64,000 nt of DNA from Zeus faber (Eukaryota > Chordata > Actinopteri > Zeiformes > Zeidae): contig OY482851.1 of the NCBI GenBank assembly GCA_960531495.1, positions 23,367,533-23,431,532 of the forward strand. Direction: 5' to 3'. The position numbers were made by a program, and so were the translations under genes. Of the stretch, positions 44,300-59,545 are shown one piece after another. The notes below the pieces were generated by a model. The model was not told the origin of the DNA. It searched no databases and saw only the letters and a program-made list of their open reading frames with translations. Numbering within the stretch: the stretch's first letter is position 1; every line of letters begins with the position of its first letter.

Positions 44300-44853
44300 A
44301 ATACATATTCATCAGTTGAACTAGACTTCCAGAAAGCAGGGTTTTGAGGCAGTGTGACCAGGAGAGGGCATCTCAGGTCCTGAAACGAGCAGCAGCATCT
44401 TGGACCAACGTCGTCCCTGTTGAGAAAAGACAACAGATTGAGTCTAGGTGATGCTGAACTGCTTTTCCTTCAGCACAGCCGGTGCACGGAGCAAAAGAAC
44501 AGGAGCAGATCCGTCCAGAAACAGGCGATTTTCCCCTCTCGAAAACAGGTGAAAATCAACAATTGGGGACTGGGAGCGCATCCCAACTATATGCAAACTG
44601 CAACCAAACAGTCCCGCAGAGCCACTGGATGCATGCTGCTGCGGGAGCTTTCCGCAGACTGGCTCCGTGCATGAATCTTAGTTTGGCTGCGTATGGATCT
44701 GCGCGTCTAGGCTGTTTTGCGCCTCTCTCCGTTGCCATTTAACAGGTGATTGCAAACATTCTGCACTGTTTGCATTGGAGCGTCTACCATGCGCACTTGG
44801 GAGGCACGCGACACCAACACACAAGCATGAGGAGGAGCCGGCATCGCGCAAAT
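44300..44853 (+). promoter_or_regulatory. Probable 5' UTR and promoter region of the plus-strand LRRTM gene
   Basis: A stretch of mixed, non-repetitive sequence with several CG dinucleotides lies between the TAA/TTA palindrome and the mini-exon. Upstream ATGs occur, for example at 44,420, so upstream reading frames are possible if transcription starts early. No TATA box is certain. Confidence 0.4.
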
Positions 44854-47002
<2,149 letters not shown>

Positions 47003-47130
47003 CCGTTGCCCTCCAAAAATCCATTTCCACTGCGAGGCACGAGAGGTAAATGTTTCAACAATATGCGGAGAAAAATACCCTTTTCTCCTCTGGTCTTGCC
47101 CCCCCCCCCCCCCCCGTTTTGGGATTAGGA

Positions 47131-47136
47131 AATAAA
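47131..47136 (+). promoter_or_regulatory. Candidate polyadenylation signal of the plus-strand LRRTM gene
   Basis: AATAAA about 130 bp past the stop codon, after a C-run at 47,100-47,115. Longer 3' UTRs are possible. Confidence 0.4.
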
Positions 47137-49900
47137 AGGTCAGTGCACAGGGGCTTGTTTTATTAGATGTTGGGCTTGTGCACTTCCATATGACCGCACA
47201 GGTTCTGCTGGTTGAAATAACATTGTTTTTGTCATATTATCATTATTACAGTATATGATTCTCATGAGCTTAATCTGCAGCGACGGCACATTGTTTAGGG
47301 TTACAAACACAGCTATACCATGCTTAACATTCGTTTCATGTAAAAATATCGAAGAGCTCATTGGAAGATCTTTGCATTTTGGGTTCCCAACACAACCATA
47401 TAGTGATTACCTTTATTTCATATAAAAAAAAATGAATATTGAGTGGGACCATCTTTTAGTCTTTAAGTCAAAGAGCCCATTGGAGCATCTTTGCTTTACC
47501 AAGTGGCATCGTTAAAAAGTTACTCAATCAAGTCCCTGTGCGGCCGTGACCGCCTCCAATCCCTTGTGTTTGCTACAACAGCATGCGGTGCGTGCTTCGT
47601 TTGTGACAAATACAGAAATCACCCTCAAATGTTTGTCCCTTTTGTCATGCTGTCTCATCAATGTGTCAATGATTACTGCCTCCTTAGCTGATCATATATG
47701 TCGCTCTGCCTTTTACCGCTGCTCGGCACAGAGGGAATTTGCAGCTCTGCGCATGCTGACTTTATTTATTTATTTATTTATATTTATATATTTCGTTTTA
47801 GAAAGCCCCAGGATGAAAAATCATAAAATATGCATCTGACCTTGATTTGTGTAATGCTTTTATAAATAGCTGTAATAGCCACAATGTGATCAACTGCATT
47901 TAGTGTAAACGCAGAGATGGAAAGCAACAGCTATGTATGTTTAATTTCTCGTGCCGGGGTATGCAAATTGAAAGTCCTCTCCGCAGAGCCGCACTTTCCG
48001 ACCGAATCTGAGCTGCTTTACGGCATGAGGACTGAGACAGAAGGAACCAATTTCGCTCGTGCTTAATTAAGCACTTTTTTATTTTTGCCTGTGTACCCCC
48101 CCCCCCCTTAATGCCATCCATCTGTCTTCCTCTGTCTTGGTCGGAACCCTTTTCTTTCCTTTTTTTTCCCCCCCCTTTCATTTGGCAGTGTGGTTAACTG
48201 TGATTAACAGGACACACTATACTGGGAAGGGTGCAGTGTCACCGGAGTCTTCCCTGTACCGTTGTACTAAACACCGGAAAACTGTGTAGTACATCCTCCA
48301 GACCCATTTTTCATCCACTGGGTCTGTCAAGGCAGGGATGAGAGTGTTTTTTTTTTTTGTTTTCTTTCTCATACGGGCACACAGAGCATTCCTTACAATA
48401 CACTTGGGATGATACGTCCTTTGTGTCATTCTTTAGAATATGTTTGCGGACAATGTCAGCCCATGTAGTGCCATACTCTATCACAGTGATCCCTATATGC
48501 GTATGCATGTAACGTGGGTGAATCTGCAGGCCAGTGGAGGGGGCGTTCACAAATAAGTCTGAGTATTCCGGGTAATGTTTGGTATTGCACCATGTAGTTC
48601 TCAGGTACAGCTAAATCAGCGCTTTGTCAAAATATCATCGGCCGAGCATTTCTCAAATGCAGTGGAAGCTTGGGGTGAGGTGGCGTGTTTATCAATCTCG
48701 CAGCTTTGGATGTGGCATGGGAGCATTAAATGGCGGACCTAATGGGGCCTCCTGCTCGACCGAATGAGTAATAGCTGTTCGGAGGAAAGGAGCTGAGACT
48801 CCCCAGCTTTGTTATTCCTTGCCCTCTACGGCTGAAGGAAGCAGCTCAGGCTTTTCAAAATGGGACCGGGGTTTTTTTTGTGTGTGAGTTTCACAGCAAA
48901 TCCTTTAGTCCAGAGAGAGAGAACAAAAAAAGACACACGCCGAACAGAATGCATTTCTTCATAGAACACGCAATTTGTTTACTTGGAAACTTTCATTTTG
49001 ACGGACAATGGCAACAGAGCGCTGGGCCAAAGTCACAATAACCTAAATCTTTTCAGCAGCCATGGTAGTGGTAGCTTTTAAACACTGTACTTTGATTTAC
49101 AAAAGACAACGACACCTATTTGCCGAAAGGTTACTGGCGTCACAAAGCGTCCTGTGCACGTTGCACTTTTCCTCTCTTAAATTATTCTTCCTTCACCGAA
49201 TAGTATACAGTGGAGACTGCCAGGAACCATGGGAATATAGTGAGGCGATAACTGAAATGCCCAACTTTTATTTACTCATAACATGCACACATTATGTGCT
49301 TACTGAGCCGACACGTTGCCTCCAGCACACTATTTTAACTACAGTATATAAGATAGTGGGCACTTAAGCTATTAGCTTCATTTTCAATCAGGCGGATGAG
49401 CTTTGCAACTGCAGCCTGTTATCTCTGGCTCGTGCCCAGACCCAGAGTCAGACTTAAATTGTATCTTCCAGATTTCCTCCGGCGCAGCTCAGCTCGACTA
49501 GTTCAAAGCTGCCAGCTAAACCCATAGAATGTCAATTTTGATGAGCACTGTGAATTGTGCAGTTTCCATGGACCCACTGTGGAACTACATGCCATAGGAA
49601 GAACTCTGTACCCTGTGCGCTGCATCTCCGGCCATAGGAGCAGCTATGGCTGCCGTCCTCCCACGGAGCAGCCGTACGGTTACACCAGGAAAGAAAACGA
49701 ACCCACCTCATCCGACGGGTGGGTTGCTTCACATTGGCAGTTCGCGTTCTAGCCGAGTACACAAAGTTCATTTATTTCAGCCACTATTCAGCTAGTTCTA
49801 AGGGTCGTAAGCAAGCGACTTTCTTTTAAATCCTTTTAGAATAAAATTAAGAGAACGGCATTGACAGGATTACTGCCACACTAGATTTAATATCTGGGTC
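47137..49900. other. Non-coding stretch, no gene recognised
   Basis: Includes TTTA repeats near 47,760-47,780, C-runs near 48,100, T-runs and otherwise unremarkable sequence. No exon for a long LRRTM4-type C-terminus was found. Confidence 0.5.
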
Positions 49901-49904
49901 GGAT

Positions 49905-50600
49905 GTCCATTAATGAAATTCCTACACCTCGCTGCTGGCAGTCTGGCCCATTCTTCCTTCCTAAACTTCTTCAGTTCCCCGATTTGAACGGCGCTTTCTC
50001 CCAACGCTTGTTTTCAGATCTCTCCACAGGTGTTCAATGAGATTTGGATCTGGACTCCTTCCTGGCAGTGAAGGGTGCAGTGAAGTGAAGATCAGTGAAG
50101 ATAACAACATTTGTTTTGAAACATCCATGGGGGCCTTTTTGAAGTGTGTTTAGGGGTCATTCGATGGAGACAAAGCCTCCTGAAAACAGTGTTGGCCAAA
50201 ATACCTTGATATACTCCTGATTCCATGAGGCAATTCACAGATTCAAGGCAGCAACCCCGAAAAAAAAACCCAAAAAACCCCGAACCTCCTCAGGTTCGGC
50301 TCTTGGGACAGGGCTCCTTTTGAGCCATTGCAGCTTGTGTCTGAAGGTCAGCTTGAATCTATTTGCAGTTGTTCTTTCTCCACCATTTGAACAATCACTC
50401 TTTGATCCACTCTTCATTCGGGGCCACATCCAAGGAGGTACATACAAACATACGGAGCCTTGGGCCTTTCTTGATAACATTGTGCATGTCGGACACAGCA
50501 ACATCAAGGTCTCTGGAGATGGATTTATAGCTTTGAGATTGTCCATACAGCAGAATGAGCACGTTTCTCCCTTGAAACCCGGTTGATTCAGTAATTATTC
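49905..50600 (-). mobile_element. Degenerate Tc1-like transposon of a second family
   Basis: On the minus strand, N-terminal transposase traces (a DLDVAVSDMHNVIKK-like helix-turn-helix segment) occur around 50,560-50,470 with further broken pieces to 50,300. A C-terminal trace reading LIEHLWRDLKT, the conserved region after the last catalytic aspartate/glutamate of Tc1 enzymes, lies near 50,045-50,010. Frames shift repeatedly and the middle is deleted. A different family from the copies at 43.2 and 63.7 kb. Confidence 0.7.
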
Positions 50601-50712
50601 CGTTCCAGGCACCTGTGACTCACCACAAGTGAGTTCAGTTACGGATTAAAGCGGAATCACCTGCTTGAAATCCAATTATTTCTCACAAAAAACAATCTAA
50701 AAGGTGTCACAG

Positions 50713-51010
50713 GTGCCATGGTGGCTCAGTGGTTACCACTATTGCCTCCCAGCGAGAAGGTTCTGGGTTTGGAGCCTGATTGAAACCTCCTCTGTTAGGA
50801 GTTTGCATGTTTTCCCCCGTGTTGACGTGGGGTTCCTCCCGCCATAAAGATGTCAGAGTTAGACTCCTGCAGATGCCCTTGACCAAGGCATTGGTCAGGA
50901 ACTGGAGTTGGTCCCGGCGCTGTGGCTGCACACTGGTCCTAAATAGCAAGGTCGGTTAAATGCAGAGGAGTCATTCCCCCATGGAGATTAACACTTTATA
51001 ATTAGGTTTA
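50713..51010 (+). mobile_element. tRNA-derived SINE
   Basis: The head resembles a tRNA gene: GGTGGCTCAGTGGTTACC (box A-like) and GGTTCTGGGTTTGGAGCC (degenerate box B). A central domain (TAGGAGTTTGCATGTTTTCC, then CGTGTTGACGTGGGGTTCCT) and a tail with GGTTAAATGCAGAGG follow. The tail wording is shared with the minus-strand copy at 57.5-57.8 kb. Confidence 0.75.
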
Positions 51011-52188
51011 TCTTCTTCTAAAATTAATCTCTGCGAATCTGTGTTGGAGGTTTTTTGTCCACTGGAAATCACAGAAATGCATATGTGGATACCAGCAGAG
51101 ATTTTTCATTTTAACAATTTTCGAGAAGAAATGGTGCAGCAATGTAGTTTGTAGGAGAGATGATGAGGCTTCCGTAAAAGTTGACAAGAAAAAACAAAAT
51201 AGATCACTTGCTTGAACGTGTTATTTATAGATTTATAACGCTCTAGCCATAGAATCCCATTGTGATATTGCCTCCCAGTAATCCCAGCCCCTAGGCTTCA
51301 GCACGCAGAGTCTGACTTGTCAGTCTCTGTTCTGCTGCTATCTGATGAGAAGGAGCGGTGAGTCATTTCTCCTCAGCGGCTCCACCTGCCCTGAGCAGGA
51401 TGGGAGGCATGGCTGCAACTGAGGCGCCTGAGATCTGCACTTTTATATAAAAAAAATTAATAAAAAAAACTACGAAACAGATCAGTGGTACTCAACCTTT
51501 CCCAGCTCAGGGGCCACATTAACAACATTTTTTTTTTTGCGAGAGCCACATTTCTGGAAAAGTCCCTTTCCTCCTACAAAAGAATTATGCATTTTAAAAT
51601 AAGGCTGTTAGTAATATCTTATTAAGGAATAAAAAGCGTGATGTATGCAATCATTGCAATTTGTTATTATGACCGTTACCATATTATTATAACTTAAATG
51701 TTGTTATGACCAGCTTCTTGCTAAGATTGTTTTCTCACTGTCACAGATTTTCTCGCACACCGCAAACGGAGCTCTAAAACAGGTTGCTCTGCCTTCACAT
51801 GGATTACGGTAAGCGGCAGACTGGAAGTTACGTGGAGAAGGCCACGCGCTGACTCCACTGTGCATGTCTGCTGCGGCTACAGCAGTAGATGCCGTGTTCT
51901 CCCGAATATTGCACTTAAATTAAGTTAACTGGTTTCGATAAAAAACGTGGATTGATATGAAAGTTGTTATTTTTATTTATTAATTGCATGGAGGAAGCAG
52001 GTGGAGGACTTGGATATGGTGGTCTCACCATGATTGGCGATGGGTCTGTGCTAGTTGTGGCTCCAGGTTATAACTCTTATAAATTCTTCAATATAATTAG
52101 AGACACAAATTAATTTTGTTTAATGTATTTTATTGCCGATAAATCCGGGGATCCGATGTGGCTAACCGAATGTTGTGGCTAACTTCGG

Positions 52189-52460
52189 TAATGTGGTTGT
52201 GTTTTTCCGTTAATGCGGTTGTGTTGTCCATTAATGCGGTTGTGTTTTCCGTTAATGGGGTTGTGTTTTCTGTTAATTCGGTGGTGTTTTCCGTGAATGC
52301 GGTTGTGTTTTCCGTCAATGGGGTCGTGTTGTCCGTTAATGCGGTTATGTTTTCCGTTGATGCGGTTGTGTTTTCTGCTAATGCGGTTGTGTTTTCCGTT
52401 AATGCGGTTGCGTTTTTCCATTAATGCGGTTGTGTTCTCCATTAATGCGGTTGTGTTTTT
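52189..52460. repeat. 21-bp minisatellite, about 13 copies
   Basis: The unit is AATGCGGTTGTGTTTTCCGT plus T, with scattered substitutions. Because 21 is a multiple of three, both strands stay open and give heptapeptide repeats (VFSVNAV on plus; an NGKHNRI-type repeat on minus). These are unlikely to be genes. Confidence 0.95.
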
Positions 52461-52533
52461 TTTGGGATTTGCAAGCCTTTTGCTATGCAGTTCGTTCGAC
52501 ACGTCTGGATTTGCAGCGTGTTTTCTAAATGCT

Positions 52534-52571
52534 GCACATGTGTTGTCATATTGAGATGACAACACTTGTGC
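52534..52571. repeat. 16-bp inverted repeat (15/16) with 6-nt loop
   Basis: GCACATGTGTTGTCAT at 52534-52549 pairs with 52556-52571 with one mismatch. It lies inside the hAT-like element. Confidence 0.85.
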
Positions 52572-53654
52572 GTTTTCTTGGTTTGTTTGTGTTTTGTTTA
52601 TTTTCATGTATTTTCTTCAGTTGCAGTGCGTTGAGCTCTCCGGGCCTCCGTAACTTATGTACGGTAATAATATAATTATTTAACTTATAATAAAATTACC
52701 AGCGGAAATCAGGTGATCAGACATTGATCACTCAGTTAACAGATCATTGATCACGACCAGGAAACAGATCTCTATAGATACGCCCGCTCTCCAAGCCGTC
52801 AAAGGTTGTACTTCAAAATGTATTGAAATACTCTTTTAGAGTTTATTTATTTCATTTGAAATAACACTTTGAGGAGACACAACCAGTCATAAAAGAGCCG
52901 CATGGGGTTGAATATCACCGGAATAGACTTTCAAGAGAAGAAGCCGACAATTACATTGGTGGGAATAATTTCTGAGCGCGTGGGACGGGGTTGACGGCAA
53001 TTCCGGAACACGCGGCGTTCACCTTCTCGAGCGCATCGCTCTGCGCTCCCCGACTCCTACGAGCGCCCCTCGCCTCCGCAGCGGGCCGCAAATTGACTGG
53101 AGGAATGAAATGTCACTGTCACAACGCCTGGTGTGAATATTGGACTGTACAGATGGACACGTTTGTAAACTTGTTGGCAAGTCATTTGTTGTGGCTTGTA
53201 GTGGGCACAGGTGGAGGCTGAGGAGGCAGTCACCCGTGCTTTTCTTTTTTCTTCTCCTCGCCGCCCGTATGCCTCCTTCTTACCGAACAAACTGACACGC
53301 AGTACTTGCCGTAGCCTAAATTTAGTAATGCACCGCTGTCTGTTAATCGTTAAGCGCTATAACGTCTGTAACCTCTTTTCCGTGGGGTTTTATGACCCAC
53401 ATTTCATGCTGCCTACTACTAATGCTAACACTAGCTAGCGGCAACATCTTGCGACGCTACATAGCGGCTACAATGGAAGGGTTGAAGAGATGTGTGCGGA
53501 TGTGTCCAATTTCACATTAACAACCGTAAATAGGTCAGTCGTATGTAGGGAGAAGTTTGTTTTGTAGGGCAAATAGTTTGCTAGGTTGTTGCAGTGTCGG
53601 CTACATTGTTGTGCACTATTTTCTCAGCAGGAAGCTCTTAAACTAGCCAGACTA

Positions 53655-54472
53655 GTTATTAGGGGCACAACGGATCACAAAACCCACGGTTCAGATTGTC
53701 GCGCGGTTTTGGGTCACGGATCGGATCATTTTTCAGATCAGCATAAAAAGGAAAAAAAGGAAACAAATATAACTTTGCTTTCCATTTATTCTGTAAAACA
53801 CTGAATGTAAGGAACTTTTTCCCATGGTCTGAAATGAAAACAACATTGAAGGTATCCAATGTTTAAATAATATCTTAAGATAAATAAAATTATCAATACT
53901 CATAATCAATACAACATAATTGTTACATTAAAGTGCAATATGAGGCACGCATGATACCTTCTTCCTTTAAACATGGTAGTGAATGAAAAAATATGAGTCG
54001 ATCCACCTCCAGTAACTGAATTAAATTCCAATAAGAAAGCACTTTCATGTTCCATTTTTCTCGTTTATAACAAACTAAATTTCATGTAAATCAGTTCAGA
54101 ATGAAACAGTTACAGTCGGTTTTGTAGAGAAGTCTGCATCTCTCAATACACATTGTATTTGTTTACCAGCGGATCTTGACGGCTCCAATATGGCGGAAGA
54201 GCAGCTGCATCGCAGCGACGTACAGCAGCTCATTCACCACATGTAGTGAAGTAGCAGCAACACAGCGCGACGTACCGTAAACCAATCATTGTGCTTCACA
54301 GTAAAAACACAGCACGCATCTGTCTTGTCTATCTTCTTTTTTTGGGATATTATTACTTTAAAAAGTAATAGTGGCGGTAGAACTGTATTACACTATGATG
54401 GTAACATTTTAACCGTGGGGGGCGATCCGTTAGGATCATGGATCATCTTTGTTCTGTTACACCACTTGTAGT
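53655..54472. mobile_element. Possible second hAT-like non-autonomous element
   Basis: The left end is AGGGGCACAACGGATCACAA and the inverted right end is AAGTGGTGTAACAGAACAAA. ACGGATC and CCCACGGTT words occur near both ends in inverted orientation. Such AGGGGTG-TAACGG ends are typical of fish hAT elements as I recall. No transposase frame was seen, and the target duplication is not clear. Confidence 0.5.
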
Positions 54473-54479
54473 TGTGAAG

Positions 54480-57400
54480 CAATTTCAGATCAATATTCCA
54501 TCTCAATCTATTCAGTCATTTAGGAAGTAGGCGTGTAATAAGCAGCCGGCCGGCCGGTCATTACCGCAAGAGACCCCCCCCCCCCCCCCCCTTTCAGAGC
54601 GATCACACTGCCGAGGGTTCCTTCCGCGATAATGACCGGCAACCACCATGTTGAGTCCCTTGATCTAATTTGAGTCACAGGAAAACACTCAGTTAAGGTT
54701 CCGCTAATGCTTCCTACCTCTAGGATGTTTGAAATGCTTCCTTTGAAATCTACGTTAAACAAACAAGTAGTTACAGACTCCCTCAGCTCATTTCTCAAAG
54801 CAAGAACTCCACTTCAGTCCAGTTTGGCAGTTCCATCTTCAGCTTGACCACATTTGACGTGGCGCCGGAGTACATTTTGTCATTAGTACAGGGGCATATG
54901 ACGTTAAACTAATACGCACATGTTATAGGCTGTAAATGATGTGACAAATCGAAAATGAAATGGTTTTCCATGACCGTCGGCGTCCCAGTTACCAAGACGA
55001 AGTGACGACTTAATCCCTTTAACGGTTGAATCCACTTTGGGGAGGTCGATTCTAATCGCGGCACGAGAGCGGCCGCGCCATTAACCCGGTTTCCTAAGAG
55101 CTTGGGACGATCGGACCCTTTTTCGCGGGATCCCTGGGATCCTCGTAGGATCCGTCGGAGGATCGCTGCCTTGTTTTCCTGACTTTCAGAAGGAAGGTGT
55201 CTGCTGGGTATTTGGGAGGTCTGAAGGCACCGGGGGACTGCAGCCGTGCGTGCATGGAGTTCGTTTGCTGGAAAGGGAATCCCAGTTTAAAGTATTTTAG
55301 CGCCGCCAACTGAATTGAATCTTCCTCTGTAATCCCCCCCAAACACTCTCCAAACGTCTCGTGACGTGCGAGATGGAGATCGGCAGGAAAGTGCAGCGGA
55401 CGGAAACCGGGTGGAGGTGGAACGTGGTCGATTCGGCACGTTTTGCAAAGCGCCATCGACGCCGATAAATCACCGGGGCGAGATAGTCCCTCAGGAGGCC
55501 GAGCGAGCGCGCGAGTTGTTTTGCCGATCGGCGATCAGGACTCGCTATTGATCGCCCGGCTCATACATGTTTGACATCGCCGAATCCTGTTTCGTGTTTG
55601 TGGTGACTCTCCGGGGCCCCACAATCAATCCCCGTCTCCTCCTCGAGGCCCTCTTGTTCTTCGGCTCTATGAGGGTTTCCCTTCTTTACTTCACTATACA
55701 AACACTTACCCACACCCACCCTTGAGCAATAACTTGCTATCTGCCTCGCCGAGAGGTTGTTCTCTACCGCGATTGGTTGGAACTGCTGTTTTTGCGAGAA
55801 CCATATCTTTATAGCATAACAAATAAATTATTTTTGATTTTTTTTTATTTACTATTTAGCCTTCCTGTAAAGGCATTTTCCAAACGGAGTTTAGTCTCTA
55901 AAATCAGTTTGTTACCATTTTGGCACTGCCTTATTATTCGGAAAGCAAGAATTGTTTGGCCACCAAAGATATTCTGCTAAAAATAGCAAAAAGAAAAAAT
56001 ACAAAACAACAAACAAACATATTCTGTTTATGACAGTGAAGCAGCCCACGGTGTTCATTGGGCCTCACATTGGACGCAATATTCCTCCTTACCTGAATTT
56101 CCCCTCCAGTGATTAATAAAGTGTTGTCATATCTTATCTGATTCCGTAGACTGCTCCTGTTCTGTGAAAGCGCTATTTTCAACAGGGAACATGTCAACGG
56201 TTTGACACGTTCAACCGCTCCACGACGGCGTGCGTCAAGGTTTGTATGAGTCAGCTTTAAGTAAGCCCCGAGTTTTAGGGCTGACACCCGGTTAACCCAA
56301 GTGAAAGTGGAGTAAGGCTATTTAGCCGAGAAATCTGGGATAGAAATAATTGCACAGTGGGGCAGTCTGGATGAATAAATAACTGTAAAAAAAAAAAGTA
56401 TAGTAATTGCCAGTATGCTGGAGAAAACCCAAATCTGGTATTTACCAGCCGGGGTGTTAGTGTATTTGTATGCCATATGCTTTCTCCTTTAGGCCGGGGG
56501 AATCTGCATTGAAGGCAACAGCTGCTACCAGTGCAAGCAAAATTGATAACCAACATGAGCGCTTCTGTCTGGGCTGCAGGACGCTAAAGAGCTGCTGCTG
56601 CTGACACGTTTCGTTTCACTGCGCTGAATGCACGGAACGGGCAGAAAACAATGATGGGGACGGACCCGCAAGTCTTAAATCATGGGACAGATTGGAAATG
56701 CCTCGATGCACCGCTCCGCTTTTACACACGTGAAAAACATGCGCACACATAAACACTCGTTATGAGAGCTTAGTTTAAGGGTTTAAAATCTGCTCAATCA
56801 TCTTCATCCGTCGTGTTTCAGAGCCCGCAGGCTGGGGCTGCCAAGGGGGCTGTCATTCCCGCTGACCGGCCAGGAGCGTCCTGCCTCAAGCCATCCTGTC
56901 CCGTATCTAATATTAGAATCAATTGCTAGATCCTTTTTTTTTTTTTTTTTTTTCTTATTACGTACTTGAGTATCAAATTGGCCTTGAGCCATCCTAATTT
57001 AGCGGCCGTACGATGTTGGTTTTGTGACTCGACTTTTATGCCACGGCTGCATAATTTGAGCCGGGCTTCGGATTGAGCGACTGCACGGGGACTGAAAATA
57101 ATTTCTATCGATTACAGGTGAAGTGTATGCAAACATTTTTACTTTTTTTTGTTGGTGGGGGAGGGTCGTTTCAGCTAGCATCGCGGTTAAATCCGACTGC
57201 ATTTATCCACATATCATGATTAAATTTGGAAAGCTGTAAATACACTACTTGTGCAGAATGCAATCCGTGCACTTCAGATTGACGGCTGCAATCAGGGGCG
57301 AGCGCCGCGGCGGAGTCCCTAAATTGGGTCGTTTTCTGAAAGAGCTCTGCACGGCTCAGCCTCAGCCCCTCTCTCTCTTTTCACCTGGGCGGAAAGCAGA

Positions 57401-57505
57401 ATTTTGAGCTCGGTGATTGAACGCTTCTTTGGAACTCAGATCACCTTTTCTCCGCCGGGGTTTCAACAAGTTAAATTTCACACTTTTTAAGAGCCTTTTA
57501 AGATC
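54480..57505. other. Non-coding stretch, no gene recognised
   Basis: Contains C and T homopolymer runs (about 54,574-54,592; 56,934-56,953). A 120-aa minus-strand frame at 55,456-55,094 has no recognised motif. Confidence 0.5.
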
Positions 57506-57509
57506 ATTA

Positions 57510-57836
57510 TCAGAGAAGAATCTTTAATTATCACACAACACACGCTTTTGGATGGTGGCCGGTGAAATGAGGCCTCTGCATTTAACCCATCCTGGCTTGT
57601 CCTTCCTCTGGGCAGCATTCAATGGTGCTGGTCAGATAATGATGTGTGCATGTTTTTGGTGGGGGTCCATACTGACGTTAGGTGGAGGAAACCCCACCAG
57701 ATGCGAACTCCACACAGAAGGGCTCCAATTTCCCGCCCGAAGCACGGTGCCAACAGCGCCCCAGGCGGGAATCGAACCCAGGAGCTTCTTGCTGTGAGGC
57801 AGCAGTGCAATGCACTGCGCCACTGCGCCACATTAT
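57510..57836 (-). mobile_element. tRNA-derived SINE
   Basis: Read on the minus strand: GTGGCGCAGTGGCGCAGTGC (box A-like), CTGCCTCACAGCAAGAAGC, then GGGTTCGATTCCCGCC (good box B), a shortened central domain (TGTGTGGAGTTCGCA, then TGGGGTTTCCTCC) and a tail with GGGTTAAATGCAGAGGC. The intact B box makes it the best preserved SINE in the window. Confidence 0.8.
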
Positions 57837-59545
57837 GAATGCAGTTTAAGACCTAGAAAATTGGCAGTCGCACAGGTCTGAAATATACTGTGTGTTTTAT
57901 ACACAAATTGCAGTTTTTTTGAGTTCCCGTGAACGGAGCGCCACTTCCTGCCTTGGAGTGCGCCAGAGCGAACCCGAGAGCTGTGTCCAGGTCTTCTAAC
58001 GTGATACCAGAAAATAGTCCACTAGTCTAATCGACTGCGAATGGTGTAGCTCTCCCGTCCAGATGCAAAGAAAAACTCTTTGGATCTGGACGATTCACAC
58101 AAGGCACCCAAACTGACGTGGAAAAAGTGACATTCGCCAAAAAAGCGAGTTGTTTGCATCCCTGAACTCCCTGAACATTTTAAGGCCTAAAATTCAGATT
58201 ATTGGAATTTTTGACTTTTTAAGGACCCCCAGAAACCCTGCCTAACGACGTTGTGTACATAGACCTGTAGTGTACCCTTGACCTTTGTCCATGGACCGCA
58301 GTGTGTTCAGCGCCGGTGTTTCGACCGGGAGAGTCGGGGTCGAATAAGGCTTTGGAAATGCCAGAGGGTACCTTCCCGATAGGAATGCACCCAATGAGGA
58401 AAACAAATGAATGCGTTTTTTTTTTTCTACTCACACAACCCAGGCCAGCTTGATATAACCACCCCCACACTGCCACCCAGTGCAACATATCTAACGGAGT
58501 GCAAAATCTCATTTAACTCTATTCTTAATTTTGATTGAGGACGGCTCCAGCCGGGATCCTTTTGTCTTGTAACTCAACAAAAGGTGGACGGGTCCCCATT
58601 GGAGGAGGCTATGGACCTCATTAGTCACTCTCAAATGATTGATATGGAGTAATACAGACATCCCGAATGATCAAAACCTGAGATGAGAAGCGACGGTTAA
58701 TGTGACTCCTGTGACGGGAAAGCCTTGAAAGATCAAAGATGTCTTGCCAGAGTGGAGTAGAGAGACGCAGCTATTTACGATTTTGTCAGCGATGGACGCC
58801 TACGTATTTTCTCATTTTTATTTTATTTCGGCATACACCGGTTGATTTCTTGTCTCCTACTTGTTGGGTGCAAAGCACATAAACACAGCGGCTCCTCTCC
58901 GCGTTCCCTAAAGGCGTAGGAAACCCTCGGCACAAATGTGGTAAAAAGCAAGGTCAGAAAGGTTCAAGCGAAGATGAAAAGACTGTTATATGAGCTGAAA
59001 TAACTAGTTAATTGCTCGAAAAGCAACACAGATTTGTCCGTACGGCACGTTGTTCGGCTGTGATTCACCCACCCTGTCCACAAAGGTCAAGCGTTTTGGC
59101 ATTTGAGTGATGTGAATAATGTTCAGAAATACACCACGACTCCTTCCTTAGCTCCTTATTCTCTCTATTCTTTCCCTTGTCCGTCTCAAATCCTTGATCT
59201 TAGACTTGACCGGCAGTTCTGACGACTCGTAATAAACCAAAGAAAATCTGCGTCACGTGCGGAAGGGGGGGTACATGCTTGCACTCTCGTCTCGTTGCGC
59301 TCATAAAATGAGATCTATGCCCTTATTTGCGCCAAGGTCCCCCCCCACCTCGTGGAGGCTGCGGAGGCTGCCGGAGATCATCCGCGGGCAAGGGGTTCAA
59401 TTATTTTATGTGTCGTGGAAGTGGCTGGCACCGAACGGCGCCTGAAAGGGAACGTGCGTCAGAATACCAATGCCAGCCGCCTCTGACGACGGGTAAATAG
59501 AGTCTCCCGTTTGGAGCATGATGCAGCCGTGACCTTACAACTTCA

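Larger units (their letters stand above)
51483..52920. mobile_element. hAT-like non-autonomous element carrying a minisatellite
   Basis: The left end CAGTGGTACTCAACC and the inverted right end CGGTGATATTCAACC match at 12 of 15 positions and fit hAT terminal inverted repeats, which commonly begin CAGTGGTTCTCAA. Flanks are similar (AACAGA / AATAGA) but no clean 8-bp duplication was established. No transposase frame. A 21-bp minisatellite and a 16-bp hairpin lie inside. Confidence 0.6.

Noticed and set aside
44470-44500. Possible REST/NRSE site (TTCAGCACAGCC) near the plus LRRTM promoter
   Set aside because: Only the left half matches; the right half-site GGACAGCGCC is not present at an accepted spacing.
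52179-52607. 142-aa minus-strand frame with NGKHNRI-type repeats
   Set aside because: Explained by a 21-bp minisatellite that stays open because its unit is a multiple of three.
55094-55456. 120-aa minus-strand frame
   Set aside because: No recognised domain, no splice or start support, and GC-rich surroundings that favour chance open frames.
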